Shown here in pieces: positions 43,943-53,515 of a stretch of DNA of 64,000 bases. Position 1 is the first letter of the stretch. Each line of letters begins with the position of its first letter. Under the pieces are notes generated by a model. That model was not told where the DNA came from, made no database searches, and worked only from the letters and a program-made list of their open reading frames with translations. A program made the translations under genes and the position numbers. The DNA is from Hyphomicrobiales bacterium (lineage in GTDB: Bacteria; Pseudomonadota; Alphaproteobacteria; Rhizobiales; Rhizobiaceae): NCBI GenBank assembly GCA_900465665.1, contig UBJO01000033.1:43778-107777 (forward strand), in the 5' to 3' direction.

Positions 43943-44875
43943 TCAGCGATCGATAGCGATCTCGGCCATCAGCCCGTAGTGGTTGGAGCCGGCGTTATCC
44001 GTAATTTGCTTTACCGAGACCAGCCGCAATGGCGGGCGGGTGAGTACGTGGTCGATGGCGATCCCGAACTTGCCGGCTCGGGTCGGCCATGTGGCGGGCT
44101 CCGGAAAGACCGTGTTCAGGCCGGCGGTGCGGACGAAATGCTGGATATGCGGATCGATGATGGCCGAGTTGAAATCGCCGGCCACGATAAGTGGACCATC
44201 GACTTCCTTGATGATCCCACGGAGATCCCAGAGTTCGTCGATCTGGAAGCCGTCGAAATAGGGCTTCGCAAGGTGGACGGAGGCGAGGTGGACGGATGTG
44301 CCGTCGACATCGATCGTTACCTGCACGAGGCGGTTGGGCCATAGATCGCCGAGGGTTCTGACGGACTGCTCCATGAAAGGCCGCTTGGAGAGGACCAGCG
44401 TATCGCATCCCGGCGTGCCGACGCCGCAGCCGATGCGATAGGGGTAGGTCGCCGAGAGCCGGGGAAGTTCCTGAAGCAACGGCACGGCCTCAAGGATGTT
44501 GACGACATCGGCGCCGGAGCCGATCACGGCTTCAGCGATACGGCGGCTGTTTGCGAAATTGTCGTTCTCGATGTTGAAAGACATCAGGCGAAGGAGCGGG
44601 CGCGACGCGGTTGCCGGCGGGGCTGCCTCGAATTCCTTCAGCATCAGCACGCCGTGGGCGGCAAGCAGCACCGACACGGTGACCAGCAGATAGGCGTACC
44701 AGTGGCGCCTGATGAGGATCAGGACGAGGCTTGCGGCGAGGCCTGCCAGCGCGAAATGGACCTGAAAGCTGTACACGAAGGCAAGCAGCCAAGTGTGCGT
44801 CAGATAACGCAAGGAAATGGCGGCAAGCAGCAGCGAGACGAGAACACTGCCCACGCAGAATAAAGTGTGTCTCAT
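43943..44875 (-). CDS. Endonuclease/exonuclease/phosphatase family membrane protein
   Basis: A 310-residue protein with three hydrophobic segments in the first 90 residues and an EEP-type catalytic domain after them. EEP motifs are LMSFNIENDN, NILEAVPLL, VHLASVHLAKPY, VAGDFNSAI and the closing AIDHVLTR. The domain should face the periplasm and may cleave phosphodiesters in lipids or nucleic acids; the substrate is unknown. It converges on the second exporter with an 18-base gap and is divergent from petA. Confidence 0.88.
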   Translation of the reverse strand: MRHTLFCVGSVLVSLLLAAISLRYLTHTWLLAFVYSFQVHFALAGLAASLVLILIRRHWYAYLLVTVSVLLAAHGVLMLKEFEAAPPATASRPLLRLMSFNIENDNFANSRRIAEAVIGSGADVVNILEAVPLLQELPRLSATYPYRIGCGVGTPGCDTLVLSKRPFMEQSVRTLGDLWPNRLVQVTIDVDGTSVHLASVHLAKPYFDGFQIDELWDLRGIIKEVDGPLIVAGDFNSAIIDPHIQHFVRTAGLNTVFPEPATWPTRAGKFGIAIDHVLTRPPLRLVSVKQITDNAGSNHYGLMAEIAIDR

Positions 44876-45121
44876 AGGATGGCACCGGGCGTGAGCGAGT
44901 AATATTTGGGCGACGTAACACGCAGCTGGATATGTTGCAACGCAACACTGTTGCAGCCGCGCGATTGTCCTAAAGAATCAACTCTCAAGGGGCGCGACAT
45001 TGTGCCCACTTGCCCTGCCGAGGCTGGACATAATTGATGATCGATAATAGAACGCGCCTTAGTGGGTGGGGAATCTAAGTTCGAATATCTGTATGACAGA
45101 TTCGTCGCCTTGGAGGGATGG

Positions 45122-45137
45122 CACGGAAAATTCCGTG
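45122..45137. promoter_or_regulatory. Palindrome in the petA leader
   Basis: CACGGAA and TTCCGTG are perfect seven-base arms around AA, 26 bases before the petA GTG start. The site could be an operator or a small mRNA hairpin; a second symmetric region rich in TGTTGC/GCAACA lies about 180 bases further upstream. No regulator can be named. Confidence 0.35.
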
Positions 45138-45162
45138 AAATTTGGGCAGAGGATGTTAAGCC

Positions 45163-45741
45163 GTGAGCGAACACGAAACGACAGGCGGGGTCTCTAGCGA
45201 GCCCACACGCCGTGATTTCCTTTATTTAACCACGGGTATGGCAGGCGCCGTCGGCGCCGTCTCTGTCGCATGGCCGTTTATCGACCAGATGCGTCCCGAC
45301 GCATCGACGCTGGCCCTCGCTTCCATCGAAGTCGACGTGTCGAGCCTCGAGCCGGGCATGTCGCTGACCGCCAAGTGGCGCGGCAAGCCGATCTTCATCC
45401 GCAACCGTACACCTGAGGAAGTGAAGGCTGCAGATGACGTTCCGATGGCGGAGCTCAAGGATCCGATCGCGCGCAACGCCAACCTCGCCGCCGATGCGCA
45501 GGCGACGGGTGTCGACCGTTCTGCCGGCAAGGACAAGGAAAACTGGATCGTCATGATCGGGTCCTGCACCCATCTTGGCTGCGTTCCGCTCGGCCAGGCC
45601 GGCGAATACAACGGGTGGTTCTGTCCCTGTCATGGCTCGGTCTACGATACGGCCGGCCGCATACGGAAAGGCCCGGCACCGCAGAATCTCGCGATTCCGA
45701 CCTATTCGTTCGTTTCCGACAAAGTTATCAAAATCGGTTGA
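45163..45741 (+). CDS. petA: Ubiquinol-cytochrome c reductase iron-sulfur (Rieske) subunit
   Basis: The Rieske subunit of the bc1 complex carries the 2Fe-2S cluster that takes electrons from ubiquinol. The 192 residues begin with a twin-arginine signal (TRRDFLYLTTG) and membrane anchor. Cluster ligands are in CTHLGCVPLG and CPCHGSVYD. The start is GTG behind GAGGA. It is the first gene of petABC, the usual order in alphaproteobacteria; the cluster domain ends up in the periplasm after Tat export. Confidence 0.96.
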   Translation: MSEHETTGGVSSEPTRRDFLYLTTGMAGAVGAVSVAWPFIDQMRPDASTLALASIEVDVSSLEPGMSLTAKWRGKPIFIRNRTPEEVKAADDVPMAELKDPIARNANLAADAQATGVDRSAGKDKENWIVMIGSCTHLGCVPLGQAGEYNGWFCPCHGSVYDTAGRIRKGPAPQNLAIPTYSFVSDKVIKIG

Positions 45742-45754
45742 GGGGGACTGATTT

Positions 45755-47032
45755 ATGAGTGGCCATTCCAGCTACGAGCCATCAACCGGCCTTGAGAAGT
45801 GGATCGATGCACGCCTGCCGCTGCCTCGTCTCGTCTATGACAGCTTCGTCGCCTATCCGGTTCCGCGCAACCTGAACTACGCCTACACCTTCGGCGCCAT
45901 GCTGTCGGTGATGCTGATCGTGCAGATGCTGACCGGTATCGTGCTCGCCATGCATTATGCGGCGGAAACATCCGTTGCCTTCAATTCCGTCGAAAAGATC
46001 ATGCGCGACGTCAACCACGGTTGGCTGCTGCGCTACATGCACGCCAACGGCGCGTCATTCTTCTTCGTCGCGGTCTATCTGCATATCGCCCGCGGCCTCT
46101 ATTACGGCTCCTACAAGGCGCCGCGCGAAATCCTCTGGATCCTCGGCGTTCTCATCTATCTCCTGATGATGGCGACCGGCTTCATGGGCTACGTTCTGCC
46201 CTGGGGTCAGATGTCCTTCTGGGGTGCGACCGTTATCACCGGCTTCTTCTCGGCATTCCCGCTGGTCGGCGAATGGGTGCAGCAGTTCCTGCTCGGCGGC
46301 TTCGCGGTCGACAATCCGACGCTGAACCGCTTCTTCTCGCTGCACTACCTGCTGCCCTTCGTCATTGCCGGCGTCGTCATCCTGCACATCTGGGCGCTGC
46401 ACGTCACGGGCCAGACCAACCCGACCGGCGTCGAGGTCAAGACCAAGACGGACACGGTGCGGTTCACGCCTTACGCGACGCTCAAGGATGCGCTCGGCGT
46501 TTCGGTGTTCCTGCTGGTTTACGCCTACTTCGTCTTCTACCTGCCGAACTTCCTCGGCCATGCCGACAACTACATCCCGGCCGACCCGTTGAAGACGCCG
46601 GCGCATATCGTTCCGGAATGGTACTTCCTGCCGTTCTACGCGATGCTGCGCTCGATCACCTTCAACATCGGACCGATCGATTCCAAGCTGGCTGGCGTTC
46701 TCGTCATGTTCGGCGCCATCATCGTGCTGTTCTTCCTGCCATGGCTCGATACTTCGAAGGTTCGCTCCGCGGTCTATCGCCCGTGGTACAAGATGGCTTA
46801 CTGGCTGTTCGTGATCAACGCGATCATCCTCGGCTGGCTCGGTTCGCAGCCAGCGGAAGGCCTCTACACCACGATCTCGCAGATTTGCACGCTGCTCTAC
46901 TTCGCCTTCTTCCTGATCGTCATGCCGGTCCTGGGTCTTGTCGAGACGCCACGCCGGGTGCCGAACTCGATCACCGAGGCGGTGCTGGAGAAGCGCAACA
47001 AGTCGGTCGCTGCCGAAGCGGCCAAGGCATGA
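45755..47032 (+). CDS. petB: Cytochrome b subunit of the bc1 complex
   Basis: A 425-residue, eight-helix cytochrome b with two hemes. Heme-ligand histidines are in [16 protein letters not shown] and [10 protein letters not shown] on one side, and [20 protein letters not shown] on the other. The quinol-site PEWYF motif is present ([12 protein letters not shown]). Helices and length match a full-length, unfused cytochrome b. AGGGGGA precedes the ATG, 13 bases after petA. The next gene follows directly. Confidence 0.97.
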   Translation: MSGHSSYEPSTGLEKWIDARLPLPRLVYDSFVAYPVPRNLNYAYTFGAMLSVMLIVQMLTGIVLAMHYAAETSVAFNSVEKIMRDVNHGWLLRYMHANGASFFFVAVYLHIARGLYYGSYKAPREILWILGVLIYLLMMATGFMGYVLPWGQMSFWGATVITGFFSAFPLVGEWVQQFLLGGFAVDNPTLNRFFSLHYLLPFVIAGVVILHIWALHVTGQTNPTGVEVKTKTDTVRFTPYATLKDALGVSVFLLVYAYFVFYLPNFLGHADNYIPADPLKTPAHIVPEWYFLPFYAMLRSITFNIGPIDSKLAGVLVMFGAIIVLFFLPWLDTSKVRSAVYRPWYKMAYWLFVINAIILGWLGSQPAEGLYTTISQICTLLYFAFFLIVMPVLGLVETPRRVPNSITEAVLEKRNKSVAAEAAKA

Positions 47033-47058
47033 GCGGGCGGCGAGAGGGAACACACACC

Positions 47059-47925
47059 ATGAAAAAGCTTGTTGCAAGCATCCTGTCACTCGCAGTCGTC
47101 GGCTGTCTCGGGAGCGCGGCTGTCGCGCAGGAGGCAAAGCCCGCCGAACATCACGAGGCGGCGACCCCGCACTACCCGCTGAAGGAGCCAAGGGAGGTCG
47201 ACTGGACCTTCGCCGGTCCCTTCGGCCACTACGACAAGGGCCAGCTGCAGCGCGGCCTGAAGGTCTACACCGAAGTCTGCGCCGCCTGCCACTCGATGAA
47301 GCTGGTGCCGTTCCGCATGCTGGGCGATCTCGGCTACTCGGAAGCGCAGGTCAAGGCGTTCGCCGCCAACTACGAAGTGCAGGACGGCCCGAACGCCGCC
47401 GGCGACATGTACAGCCGCAAGGCCGTGCCGTCGGACTACTTCCCGTCGCCATTTGCCAACGCCGAAGCGGCCGCGGCCTCCAACAACGGTGCGGCGCCGC
47501 CGGACTTCTCGCTGATCGCGAAAGCCCGCGAAGTCGAGCGCGGCTTCCCGCGCTTCATCTTCGATATCTTCACGCAGTACCAGGAAGGCGGGCCGGATTA
47601 CATCTACTCGCTGCTGACCGGCTACGAGAACCCACCGGCAGGCACGACCGTGTCGCAGGGCCAGCACTACAACCCGTACTTCCACGCCGCCTCCGTGCTC
47701 GCCATGCCGCCGCCGCTGTCGGATGGCCAGGTGACCTATGACGACGGCACATCAGGTACGGTCGACCAGTACGCCAAGGACGTTGCCTCGTTCCTGATGT
47801 GGGCCGCCGAGCCGCATCTGGTCGAGCGCAAGCACACCGGCTTCATGGTGATGATCTTCCTGTTGATCTTCACCGTGCTCATCTACCTCACCAAGCGGTC
47901 GGTCTACGCCCGCAAGGACCACTAA
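47059..47925 (+). CDS. petC: Cytochrome c1 subunit of the bc1 complex
   Basis: A 288-residue periplasmic cytochrome c1. A Sec signal peptide (about 1-23, ending AAVAQ) precedes the heme-binding CAACH in EVCAACHSMKLVPFR; the methionine ligand is probably in LAMPPPLSDG. A C-terminal helix (FMVMIFLLIFTVLIYLTKRS) anchors it. I prefer the ATG with GAGAGGG upstream; an ATG ten codons earlier overlaps the petB stop. petB and petC are separate, unlike the fused fbcH of Bradyrhizobium. Confidence 0.96.
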   Translation: MKKLVASILSLAVVGCLGSAAVAQEAKPAEHHEAATPHYPLKEPREVDWTFAGPFGHYDKGQLQRGLKVYTEVCAACHSMKLVPFRMLGDLGYSEAQVKAFAANYEVQDGPNAAGDMYSRKAVPSDYFPSPFANAEAAAASNNGAAPPDFSLIAKAREVERGFPRFIFDIFTQYQEGGPDYIYSLLTGYENPPAGTTVSQGQHYNPYFHAASVLAMPPPLSDGQVTYDDGTSGTVDQYAKDVASFLMWAAEPHLVERKHTGFMVMIFLLIFTVLIYLTKRSVYARKDH

Positions 47926-47939
47926 GCCCCAGGGCTTTC

Positions 47940-47967
47940 GCAGGCAGGGAAACGTTTTCCTGCCTGC
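47940..47967 (+). terminator. Terminator of the petABC operon
   Basis: GCAGGCAGGGAAA pairs with TTTTCCTGCCTGC (one wobble pair) and is followed by TCTTCTTCTTT. It lies 15 bases after petC. Confidence 0.65.
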
Positions 47968-48053
47968 TCTTCTTCTTTCCTTCCCCTTTCATTTCAGTTC
48001 CTCTCCGCTGGGTCCGTTTTTTATGACGCGGCTTGCATGCGCGCTTTTTCAGG

Positions 48054-48087
48054 CCTATCGATGTATTCGTTGAGATATATCGATAGG
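48054..48087. promoter_or_regulatory. 13-base inverted repeat just before the DUF2325 gene
   Basis: CCTATCGATGTAT and ATATATCGATAGG match at 12 of 13 positions around an eight-base spacer. The right arm ends seven bases before the ATG and includes the only Shine-Dalgarno-like AGG, so a folded RNA would hide the ribosome-binding site; alternatively it is a protein operator. Confidence 0.6.
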
Positions 48088-48094
48088 TTCAGCA

Positions 48095-49389
48095 ATGACG
48101 TTATTGTCGGGACTTCACGCCACCCATGCTCCGCTCGCCAAGCTGTCGGCGACCTTGCAACGGCCTGCGTCATCGGTGGGTGCGACTGCGAAACGCACCG
48201 GGCGGGCGAAGACCTGGGAGATCAGTCCGCATTTTCATTGCTCGATCATCGGAACCTGCCTGACGGCCGGCGAGCTTCGCCAGGTGCTGATCAAGGTGGG
48301 GGAGAGTGATGCGCGCAGCGCAGGCGATCATGCGCTGCATTCGCGCGGTGTCTGGTTGGCCGGGCAGAAAGGCCTACCGGGCAAGCTTCTCAACAAGGCG
48401 CTCGATCGTCGCCACGAGAGCATGATCCGGCGGGCGGCGTCGATCGACAGTCCCGAGGAACTCCAGCGATTCTGGCGGGAGGCGTTTGACTGCGGCGATA
48501 TCTCGGGAGCCTACTGGACTGTGATGACCCACCCGGCGGCGAACGAAAAGCTGGTGCGGGACGTTTTCGGCGAGGTGCACATGCTGTCGCATCTGGTCGG
48601 CAGCGCCAGCCGGCTGGATATCGCCCGGCTGACGGAGCTGCAGCGCCAGGCCGAGGAAAAGGACGACAAGATCGCCAAGCAGGAGCGCCGCCTTGCGGAG
48701 GCTGCGGCCGAACGCGTCGAGATGTTGCGCGAGATCGAGCAATTGCGGGAGGCACTTCGGCGGGCGCAGGCGGCCAGTGACACGGTCGGGTCTGCTGGCG
48801 AGGCACGAGCGGAAGAAGCGCGGGGCGGGGTCTCTTCGGCCAATGCCGCTCACGCGGACCTGTTGGCCGAACGGCTGGCCACGGCTCGACAGGAAACACA
48901 GCGAGAGCAGCAACGCGCGGAGCGGGCGGAGGCCGAACTGTCGCGGCTGCGGTTGGAGAACGACCAGATCGAGGCGCTGCTTCTTGGCAACGGGCCGAGC
49001 GCTGGCGATGATGCCACGACGCTTGCGTCCGGTACGACGCCATCCGGGGCGCCGGCCGGCGAGGGGCCGTGCTCTATGTTGGCGGTCGCCGAAGCCTCTA
49101 TGACAGACTGCGGTCGCTTGCGTCCGATCACGGCGTGACACTGCTGCTGCACGATGGCGGCCTTGAGGACAGCACGACGCTTCTGCCGGCAGCACTTGCG
49201 CAGGCAACGACCGTCGTCTTCCCGGTCGATCACATTAGCCATACGGCGGCTGGCATCATCAAGCGGTTCTGCCGGGAGAGCGGCAAGGCTTACATGCCCT
49301 TGCGCTCGGCGGGGCTGACGAGCTTCCTGGCGGCGATCCGCGATGCCGCGAATGCTGGCCAGGGGCGAACGCTGCGCGCTGGCGAATAG
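48095..49389 (+). pseudogene. DUF2325 family gene split by a -1 frameshift
   Basis: The first frame gives an N-terminal domain (HFHCSIIGTCLTAGELRQVL, about 45-64), a helical middle and a long coiled coil (about 175-300), then loses similarity after about residue 325. The DUF2325 C-terminal domain (LYVGGRRSLYDRLRSLASDH; LLLHDGGLEDS; VVFPVDHISH) continues in the -1 frame from about 49066 to 49389. One extra G in GAGGGGCC near 49061 would join them into a single protein of about 430 residues. It may be a real mutation, an assembly error or frameshifting. Confidence 0.75.
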
Positions 49390-49529
49390 GCGACGCCGAT
49401 TATCGAACTTGAGTGCTCGTGCCGCATGCCGGCGCGGCTAGAGGAGGCTGTTTTTTGTTGGAAGCGCGGCGGGCAATTGATAGTGTGCGCCGGGCTTCCA
49501 ACATGCCTCTCGATAATACGGAATTTTCA

Positions 49530-50072
49530 ATGGACACTATCGCTTCCGAGCTTGCCGCCAGCATTCGCTCGATCCGGGACTATCCCAAGCCTGGCATCAT
49601 CTTTCGTGACATCACCACGCTGCTTGGCGATCCCCGGGCCTTCCGCCGCGCCGTCGATGCGTTGGTGCAGCCCTATGCGGGCACGAAGATCGACAAGATC
49701 GCTGGTATGGAAGCAAGAGGGTTCATTCTCGGCGGCGCCGTGGCGCACCAGCTTTCGGCTGGCTTCGTGCCGATCCGCAAGAAAGGCAAGCTGCCGCATG
49801 AGACCGTGCGCATCGCCTACAGTCTGGAATATGGTATCGACGAGATGGAAATGCACATCGACGCGGTGAAGCCGGGCGAGAAGGTGATCCTCGTGGACGA
49901 CCTGATCGCGACGGGCGGCACGGCTGTCGGCGCGACCCAGTTGCTGCGCCAGATGGGCGCCGAGGTGGTTTCGGCCTGCTTCGTCATCGACCTGCCGGAT
50001 CTCGGTGGGCGCGCGAAGCTGGAAGCGCTCGGCGTCGACGTCCGCACGCTGGTCGAATTTTCGGGCCACTGA
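49530..50072 (+). CDS. apt: Adenine phosphoribosyltransferase
   Basis: Apt salvages adenine to AMP with PRPP in the cytoplasm. The 180 residues include [16 protein letters not shown], the [17 protein letters not shown] block, [16 protein letters not shown] and the PRPP-binding loop [14 protein letters not shown] at about 117-130. Family length and the [15 protein letters not shown] start fit; the frame is open 39 codons upstream, including another ATG. GGAA lies seven bases before the chosen ATG. Confidence 0.95.
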   Translation: MDTIASELAASIRSIRDYPKPGIIFRDITTLLGDPRAFRRAVDALVQPYAGTKIDKIAGMEARGFILGGAVAHQLSAGFVPIRKKGKLPHETVRIAYSLEYGIDEMEMHIDAVKPGEKVILVDDLIATGGTAVGATQLLRQMGAEVVSACFVIDLPDLGGRAKLEALGVDVRTLVEFSGH

Positions 50073-50081
50073 GGCCGGCTG

Positions 50082-50546
50082 TTACTCGAATTCGAGCACG
50101 CTGCTTTCGAACCTGACGACCGGGTCGCCCGCGACATAGCCTTCGCAGAGGATGGTGTTGAGGATGCGGCCCGGGCGTGAGGCCATCGGGCGGCTCGACA
50201 GCAGGGTGACGGCGTAATCGACGGTTTCGTCGGCGAACACCGGGCGGATCCACTGCAGGTTCTTGAAGCCTGCGGCCGGCCCGAGCTTGGGCGGCGTGTG
50301 GCCCTCACGGGCGATTTTCTTGCTCTCGGCGATCCAGTAGGCGACGAATGTCGTCATCCAGCCCGCGCATGTGTGCCAGCCGGAGGCGCAGAGGTCGCCG
50401 AACAGGCTTTCGCGCGCGGCTTGCCTGTCCACATGGAAGCGCTGCGGATCGTAGCGCGTGGCGAAGCGGATGATGTTTTCCTCGGTGAAGGCGTAGCTTC
50501 CCGTCTCGGTCTTTTCGCCGAGCGTGTAGCGATCGAGCATCCTCAT
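50082..50546 (-). CDS. MaoC-family dehydratase (second of pair)
   Basis: A 154-residue hot-dog fold protein of the MaoC/(R)-specific enoyl-CoA hydratase family. The motif FATRYDPQRFHVDRQAARES then LFGDLCASGWHT carries the Asp and His of the hydratase active site. The ATG overlaps the stop of the preceding MaoC gene, so the two are coupled and the proteins may form a heterodimer, each supplying one hot-dog domain. The acyl substrate is unknown. Confidence 0.88.
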   Translation of the reverse strand: MRMLDRYTLGEKTETGSYAFTEENIIRFATRYDPQRFHVDRQAARESLFGDLCASGWHTCAGWMTTFVAYWIAESKKIAREGHTPPKLGPAAGFKNLQWIRPVFADETVDYAVTLLSSRPMASRPGRILNTILCEGYVAGDPVVRFESSVLEFE

Positions 50547-51025
50547 GCGCTTGCTCCCGTTTGCGCTTCGGTCGCGGTGGCCATGCGGAACATGATCGGG
50601 TTCTCCGACACGCAGACCGTTTCGCCATGCTGGTTTTCGAGCTCGTGGCGGAACTTGACGATGCCGATGCCCGGGCGGGACCGCAAGGCGCGCGCCTCAA
50701 GCACGGTCGAGTGGCCGGAGAGCGTGTCGCCAGCGATGACGGGCCGGCGCCATTCCATGATGTCGATGCCGGGGGCGCCCTCGGAGAGCGAATTCAATAG
50801 ATAGCTGTCGATCATCATCCGCATCAGCATTGCCGACGTGTGCCAGCCCGAGGCGGCGAGCCCGCCGAGAATGCTGGCTCGTCCGGCTGCTTCGTCTGTG
50901 TGCATCGGCTGGGGGTCGAACTCACTGGCGAATTCGATGATTTCCTCTGCCGAGACCGTAACAGGTCCGAGCGCGAAGCGGCGGCCGGGATGAAAGTCCT
51001 CGTAGGCGAGTGTCTGATCGGACAA
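50543..51025 (-). CDS. MaoC-family dehydratase (first of pair)
   Basis: A 160-residue hot-dog fold hydratase-like protein with FASEFDPQPMHTDEAAGRAS then ILGGLAASGWHT, the same Asp/His motif as its partner. I prefer a TTG start because GGAG lies six bases upstream; a GTG four codons earlier (51037) has no such site. The two tandem paralogues are common in rhizobia next to apt and ychF. The reaction is probably hydration of an acyl-thioester, substrate unknown. Confidence 0.87.
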   Translation of the reverse strand: MSDQTLAYEDFHPGRRFALGPVTVSAEEIIEFASEFDPQPMHTDEAAGRASILGGLAASGWHTSAMLMRMMIDSYLLNSLSEGAPGIDIMEWRRPVIAGDTLSGHSTVLEARALRSRPGIGIVKFRHELENQHGETVCVSENPIMFRMATATEAQTGASA

Positions 51026-51105
51026 ATTCGTCTCCACGTCATAGGCGTTTCAACACGATTACAATAGCATGCGGCGTCACTCAACGATTCCAGCGAGAAT
51101 TCCGC

Positions 51106-52197
51106 ATGTCCGAACTGAAGTCGATCCTTGACGAGGCTGAACGAGAAGGGATCATTCCATCGCAGGCTTCCGAGCGGCTGTTGTCGTTTCTCGTGGCGCG
51201 AGGTGTCAGGGCGGATGCCGCCGTATCGGCTGTGCGGGACGAAGCAGCGGGTGGTGCCGCGTTTTCCGACACGGAGACGCCGAGCTTCGTACGCGGGTTC
51301 CATGACGTGCTGATCACCATCGGTATCGTCGTGGCGCTTTCCGGGCTCTGGGGCATCGGTTCCATCTACGCGGTGTTTCCCGCCATCATCGTACTTGCCG
51401 AAATCCTGGTGCGTCGCCAGCGGCTGGCGCTGCCTGCCGTGGCGCTGACGATTGCGCTGGCGCTCTGGACAGGCGCCGTGTCGGCGATGCTGCTGCAGGG
51501 TTCGCCGCAGATCATCGGGATCGGCGACAATAATGAGGGGCTGCAATACACGCTGGCCTTTCCCGTCGTCCTCGGCCTCTTTTATCTGCTTTATCGGATA
51601 CCGCTCGCCTTCGCGCTGGCGATCATGGGGGCGGTCGTTGTCGCGCTGCAGCTCGTGCTGCGCCTGCTCGGCTGGCTGAGTGGCGATCCGCTCTATGCGG
51701 TCACGCATGGCGGCGTGCTGTCGATGCTGGCGGTGGCCTGCGCAGTTGGACTGTTTGCGCTCGCCATGCGCTTCGATCTCAAGGATCCGCTGCGCCGGAC
51801 CGTCAATTCCGACATTGCCTTCTGGCTGCATCTCGGCGCAGCACCCGCGCTGCTTTACAGCATCCTATGGCTCTCCGGCGGCGGGCCGGGGGCGCTCAGC
51901 GGGCTCGACACGGTGTCGATGCGCACACCTGTCGTGGTGATCACAGTCATGGCGCTGATGCTGGTGGGGCTGATCATCGACCGACGCGCCTTCGTGACGT
52001 CGGGACTGGTATCGCTGGGGGCCGCGCTCTACGGGATCTTCCGCCAGGGCAATGCGCAGGTGGATACCTACATCTTCGTCACGCTGCTGGCGGTGGGCGT
52101 GATCGTTCTTGTCATCGGCACCGGCTGGATGCCGCTTCGGCGCGCCGTCGTGCGCCGTCTGCCTGATGGCATGCAGAAGAGACTGCCGCCCGCTTAG
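51106..52197 (+). CDS. DUF2157-like multi-pass membrane protein
   Basis: A 363-residue protein. A soluble helical segment at 1-60 (LDEAEREGIIPSQASERLLSFL) resembles the DUF2157 N-terminus, and about ten hydrophobic helices follow from residue 70 on. Pairs of helices recur, for example LALPAVALTIALALWTGAVS and SMLAVACAVGLFALAMRFDL. The protein sits in the inner membrane; its function is unknown. The frame extends 32 codons upstream, but GCGAGAA and the family start favour the chosen ATG. Confidence 0.75.
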   Translation: MSELKSILDEAEREGIIPSQASERLLSFLVARGVRADAAVSAVRDEAAGGAAFSDTETPSFVRGFHDVLITIGIVVALSGLWGIGSIYAVFPAIIVLAEILVRRQRLALPAVALTIALALWTGAVSAMLLQGSPQIIGIGDNNEGLQYTLAFPVVLGLFYLLYRIPLAFALAIMGAVVVALQLVLRLLGWLSGDPLYAVTHGGVLSMLAVACAVGLFALAMRFDLKDPLRRTVNSDIAFWLHLGAAPALLYSILWLSGGGPGALSGLDTVSMRTPVVVITVMALMLVGLIIDRRAFVTSGLVSLGAALYGIFRQGNAQVDTYIFVTLLAVGVIVLVIGTGWMPLRRAVVRRLPDGMQKRLPPA

Positions 52198-52205
52198 GCG
52201 GCAGT
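52182..52205. terminator. Hairpin overlapping the DUF2157 gene stop codon
   Basis: ACTGCCGCC and GGCGGCAGT form perfect nine-base arms around CGCTTA; the TAG stop lies at the loop-arm junction. The hairpin sits between convergent genes and lacks a T tract. Confidence 0.5.
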
Positions 52206-52219
52206 CCTAATGTTCGAAA

Positions 52220-53323
52220 TCAGGTGTTGAAGCGGAAGTGGATGACGTCGCCGTCCTGGACGACGTATTCCTTGCCTTCGTCGCGGCCCTTGCCGGCTTC
52301 CTTGGCGCCGACTTCACCCTTGAAGTTGATGTAGTCGTCGTAGCCGATGGTGAAGGCGCGGATGAAGCCGCGTTCGAAATCGGTGTGGATGACGCCGGCC
52401 GCCTGCGGGGCCTTGGTGCCGCGGCGGATGGTCCAGGCGCGGGTTTCCTTGGGGCCGACGGTGAAATAGGTGATCAGGTCGAGCAGGTGGTAGCCGGCGC
52501 GGATCAGACGGTCGAGACCGGCTTCCGTGAGGCCGAGTGCCGAGAGGAACTCGGTGGCTTCTTCTTCCGGCAGCTGCGCCACTTCGGCTTCGATCGCAGC
52601 CGAGATGATGACGCATTCCGCGCCCTGCTTCTCGGCCATTTCCGCCACGGCCTTGGTGTGCTCGTTGCCGTCGACGGCATCGCCTTCGGCGACGTTGCAG
52701 ACGTAGAGAACCGGGTGCGAGGTGAGGAGGTTGAGGCCCTTCAGGATCTCGATTTCCTCAGGCGCCAGCGTCTTCAGGAGAAGACGGGCGGGCTTGCCTT
52801 CGTTGAGGAGCTTGATGACAGCTTCCATGACCGGAAGCTGGGCCAGCGATTCCTTGTCCTTCGATGCGGCGCGCTTGCGGGTCTGCTCGACGCGGCGCTC
52901 CAGGCTTTCGAGGTCGGCGAGCATCAGCTCGGTCTCGATCGTGTCGGCGTCGCCAACAGGATTGATGCGACCCTCGACGTGGGTGATGTCGTCATCCTCG
53001 AAGCAGCGCAGCACGTGGACCACGGCGTCGACTTCGCGGATGTTGGCGAGGAACTTGTTGCCGAGGCCTTCACCCTTGGACGCGCCGCGCACGAGGCCGG
53101 CGATGTCGACGAAGGAGATGCGCGTCGGGATGATTTCCTTGGAGCCGGCAATACCCGCCAGCTTCTGCATGCGCGGATCGGGAACGGCGACTTCGCCGGT
53201 GTTCGGCTCGATCGTGCAGAAGGGATAGTTCGCCGCCTGCGCTGCCGCCGTCTTGGTGAGCGCGTTGAAGAGGGTCGACTTGCCGACATTCGGCAGACCG
53301 ACGATACCGCATTTGAAGCCCAT
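52220..53323 (-). CDS. ychF: Redox/ribosome-associated GTPase/ATPase YchF
   Basis: A 367-residue YchF/OLA1 nucleotide hydrolase that binds ribosomes and prefers ATP. G1 is [13 protein letters not shown]3 is [19 protein letters not shown], and the atypical G4 is NVAE in place of NKxD, the family hallmark. The TGS-like C-terminal domain includes [17 protein letters not shown] and ends [17 protein letters not shown] before IHFRF. The start [12 protein letters not shown] is standard; the frame extends 27 codons upstream without similarity. Confidence 0.96.
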   Translation of the reverse strand: MGFKCGIVGLPNVGKSTLFNALTKTAAAQAANYPFCTIEPNTGEVAVPDPRMQKLAGIAGSKEIIPTRISFVDIAGLVRGASKGEGLGNKFLANIREVDAVVHVLRCFEDDDITHVEGRINPVGDADTIETELMLADLESLERRVEQTRKRAASKDKESLAQLPVMEAVIKLLNEGKPARLLLKTLAPEEIEILKGLNLLTSHPVLYVCNVAEGDAVDGNEHTKAVAEMAEKQGAECVIISAAIEAEVAQLPEEEATEFLSALGLTEAGLDRLIRAGYHLLDLITYFTVGPKETRAWTIRRGTKAPQAAGVIHTDFERGFIRAFTIGYDDYINFKGEVGAKEAGKGRDEGKEYVVQDGDVIHFRFNT

Positions 53324-53429
53324 GGCTGAAACCTGCTGTTCTTGAATTCCTTGGCCGTGCGTATGGGGTAAAAGCCGCCTCCGGGTCAAGCTTTTCGAGC
53401 ACATCTTGCGTGATCAAAGCGGCTTTGGC

Positions 53430-53459
53430 TTGAAAGCGGTGCTTGCAGTGCAATATATT
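53430..53459 (+). promoter_or_regulatory. Probable clpS promoter
   Basis: TTGAAA and TATATT are 18 bases apart, a good sigma-70-type promoter, with transcription expected about 50 bases before the clpS ATG. Confidence 0.5.
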
Positions 53460-53515
53460 GTGTGGGCCGAGCATAGCCTCGCCCTCTTTCCTGTCATCAA
53501 CGGATGGACTGCCCG

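Noticed and set aside
45030..45055. FNR/FixK-like box upstream of petA
   Set aside because: TTGAT-GATC-GATAA has a good left half, but the right half does not match ATCAA.
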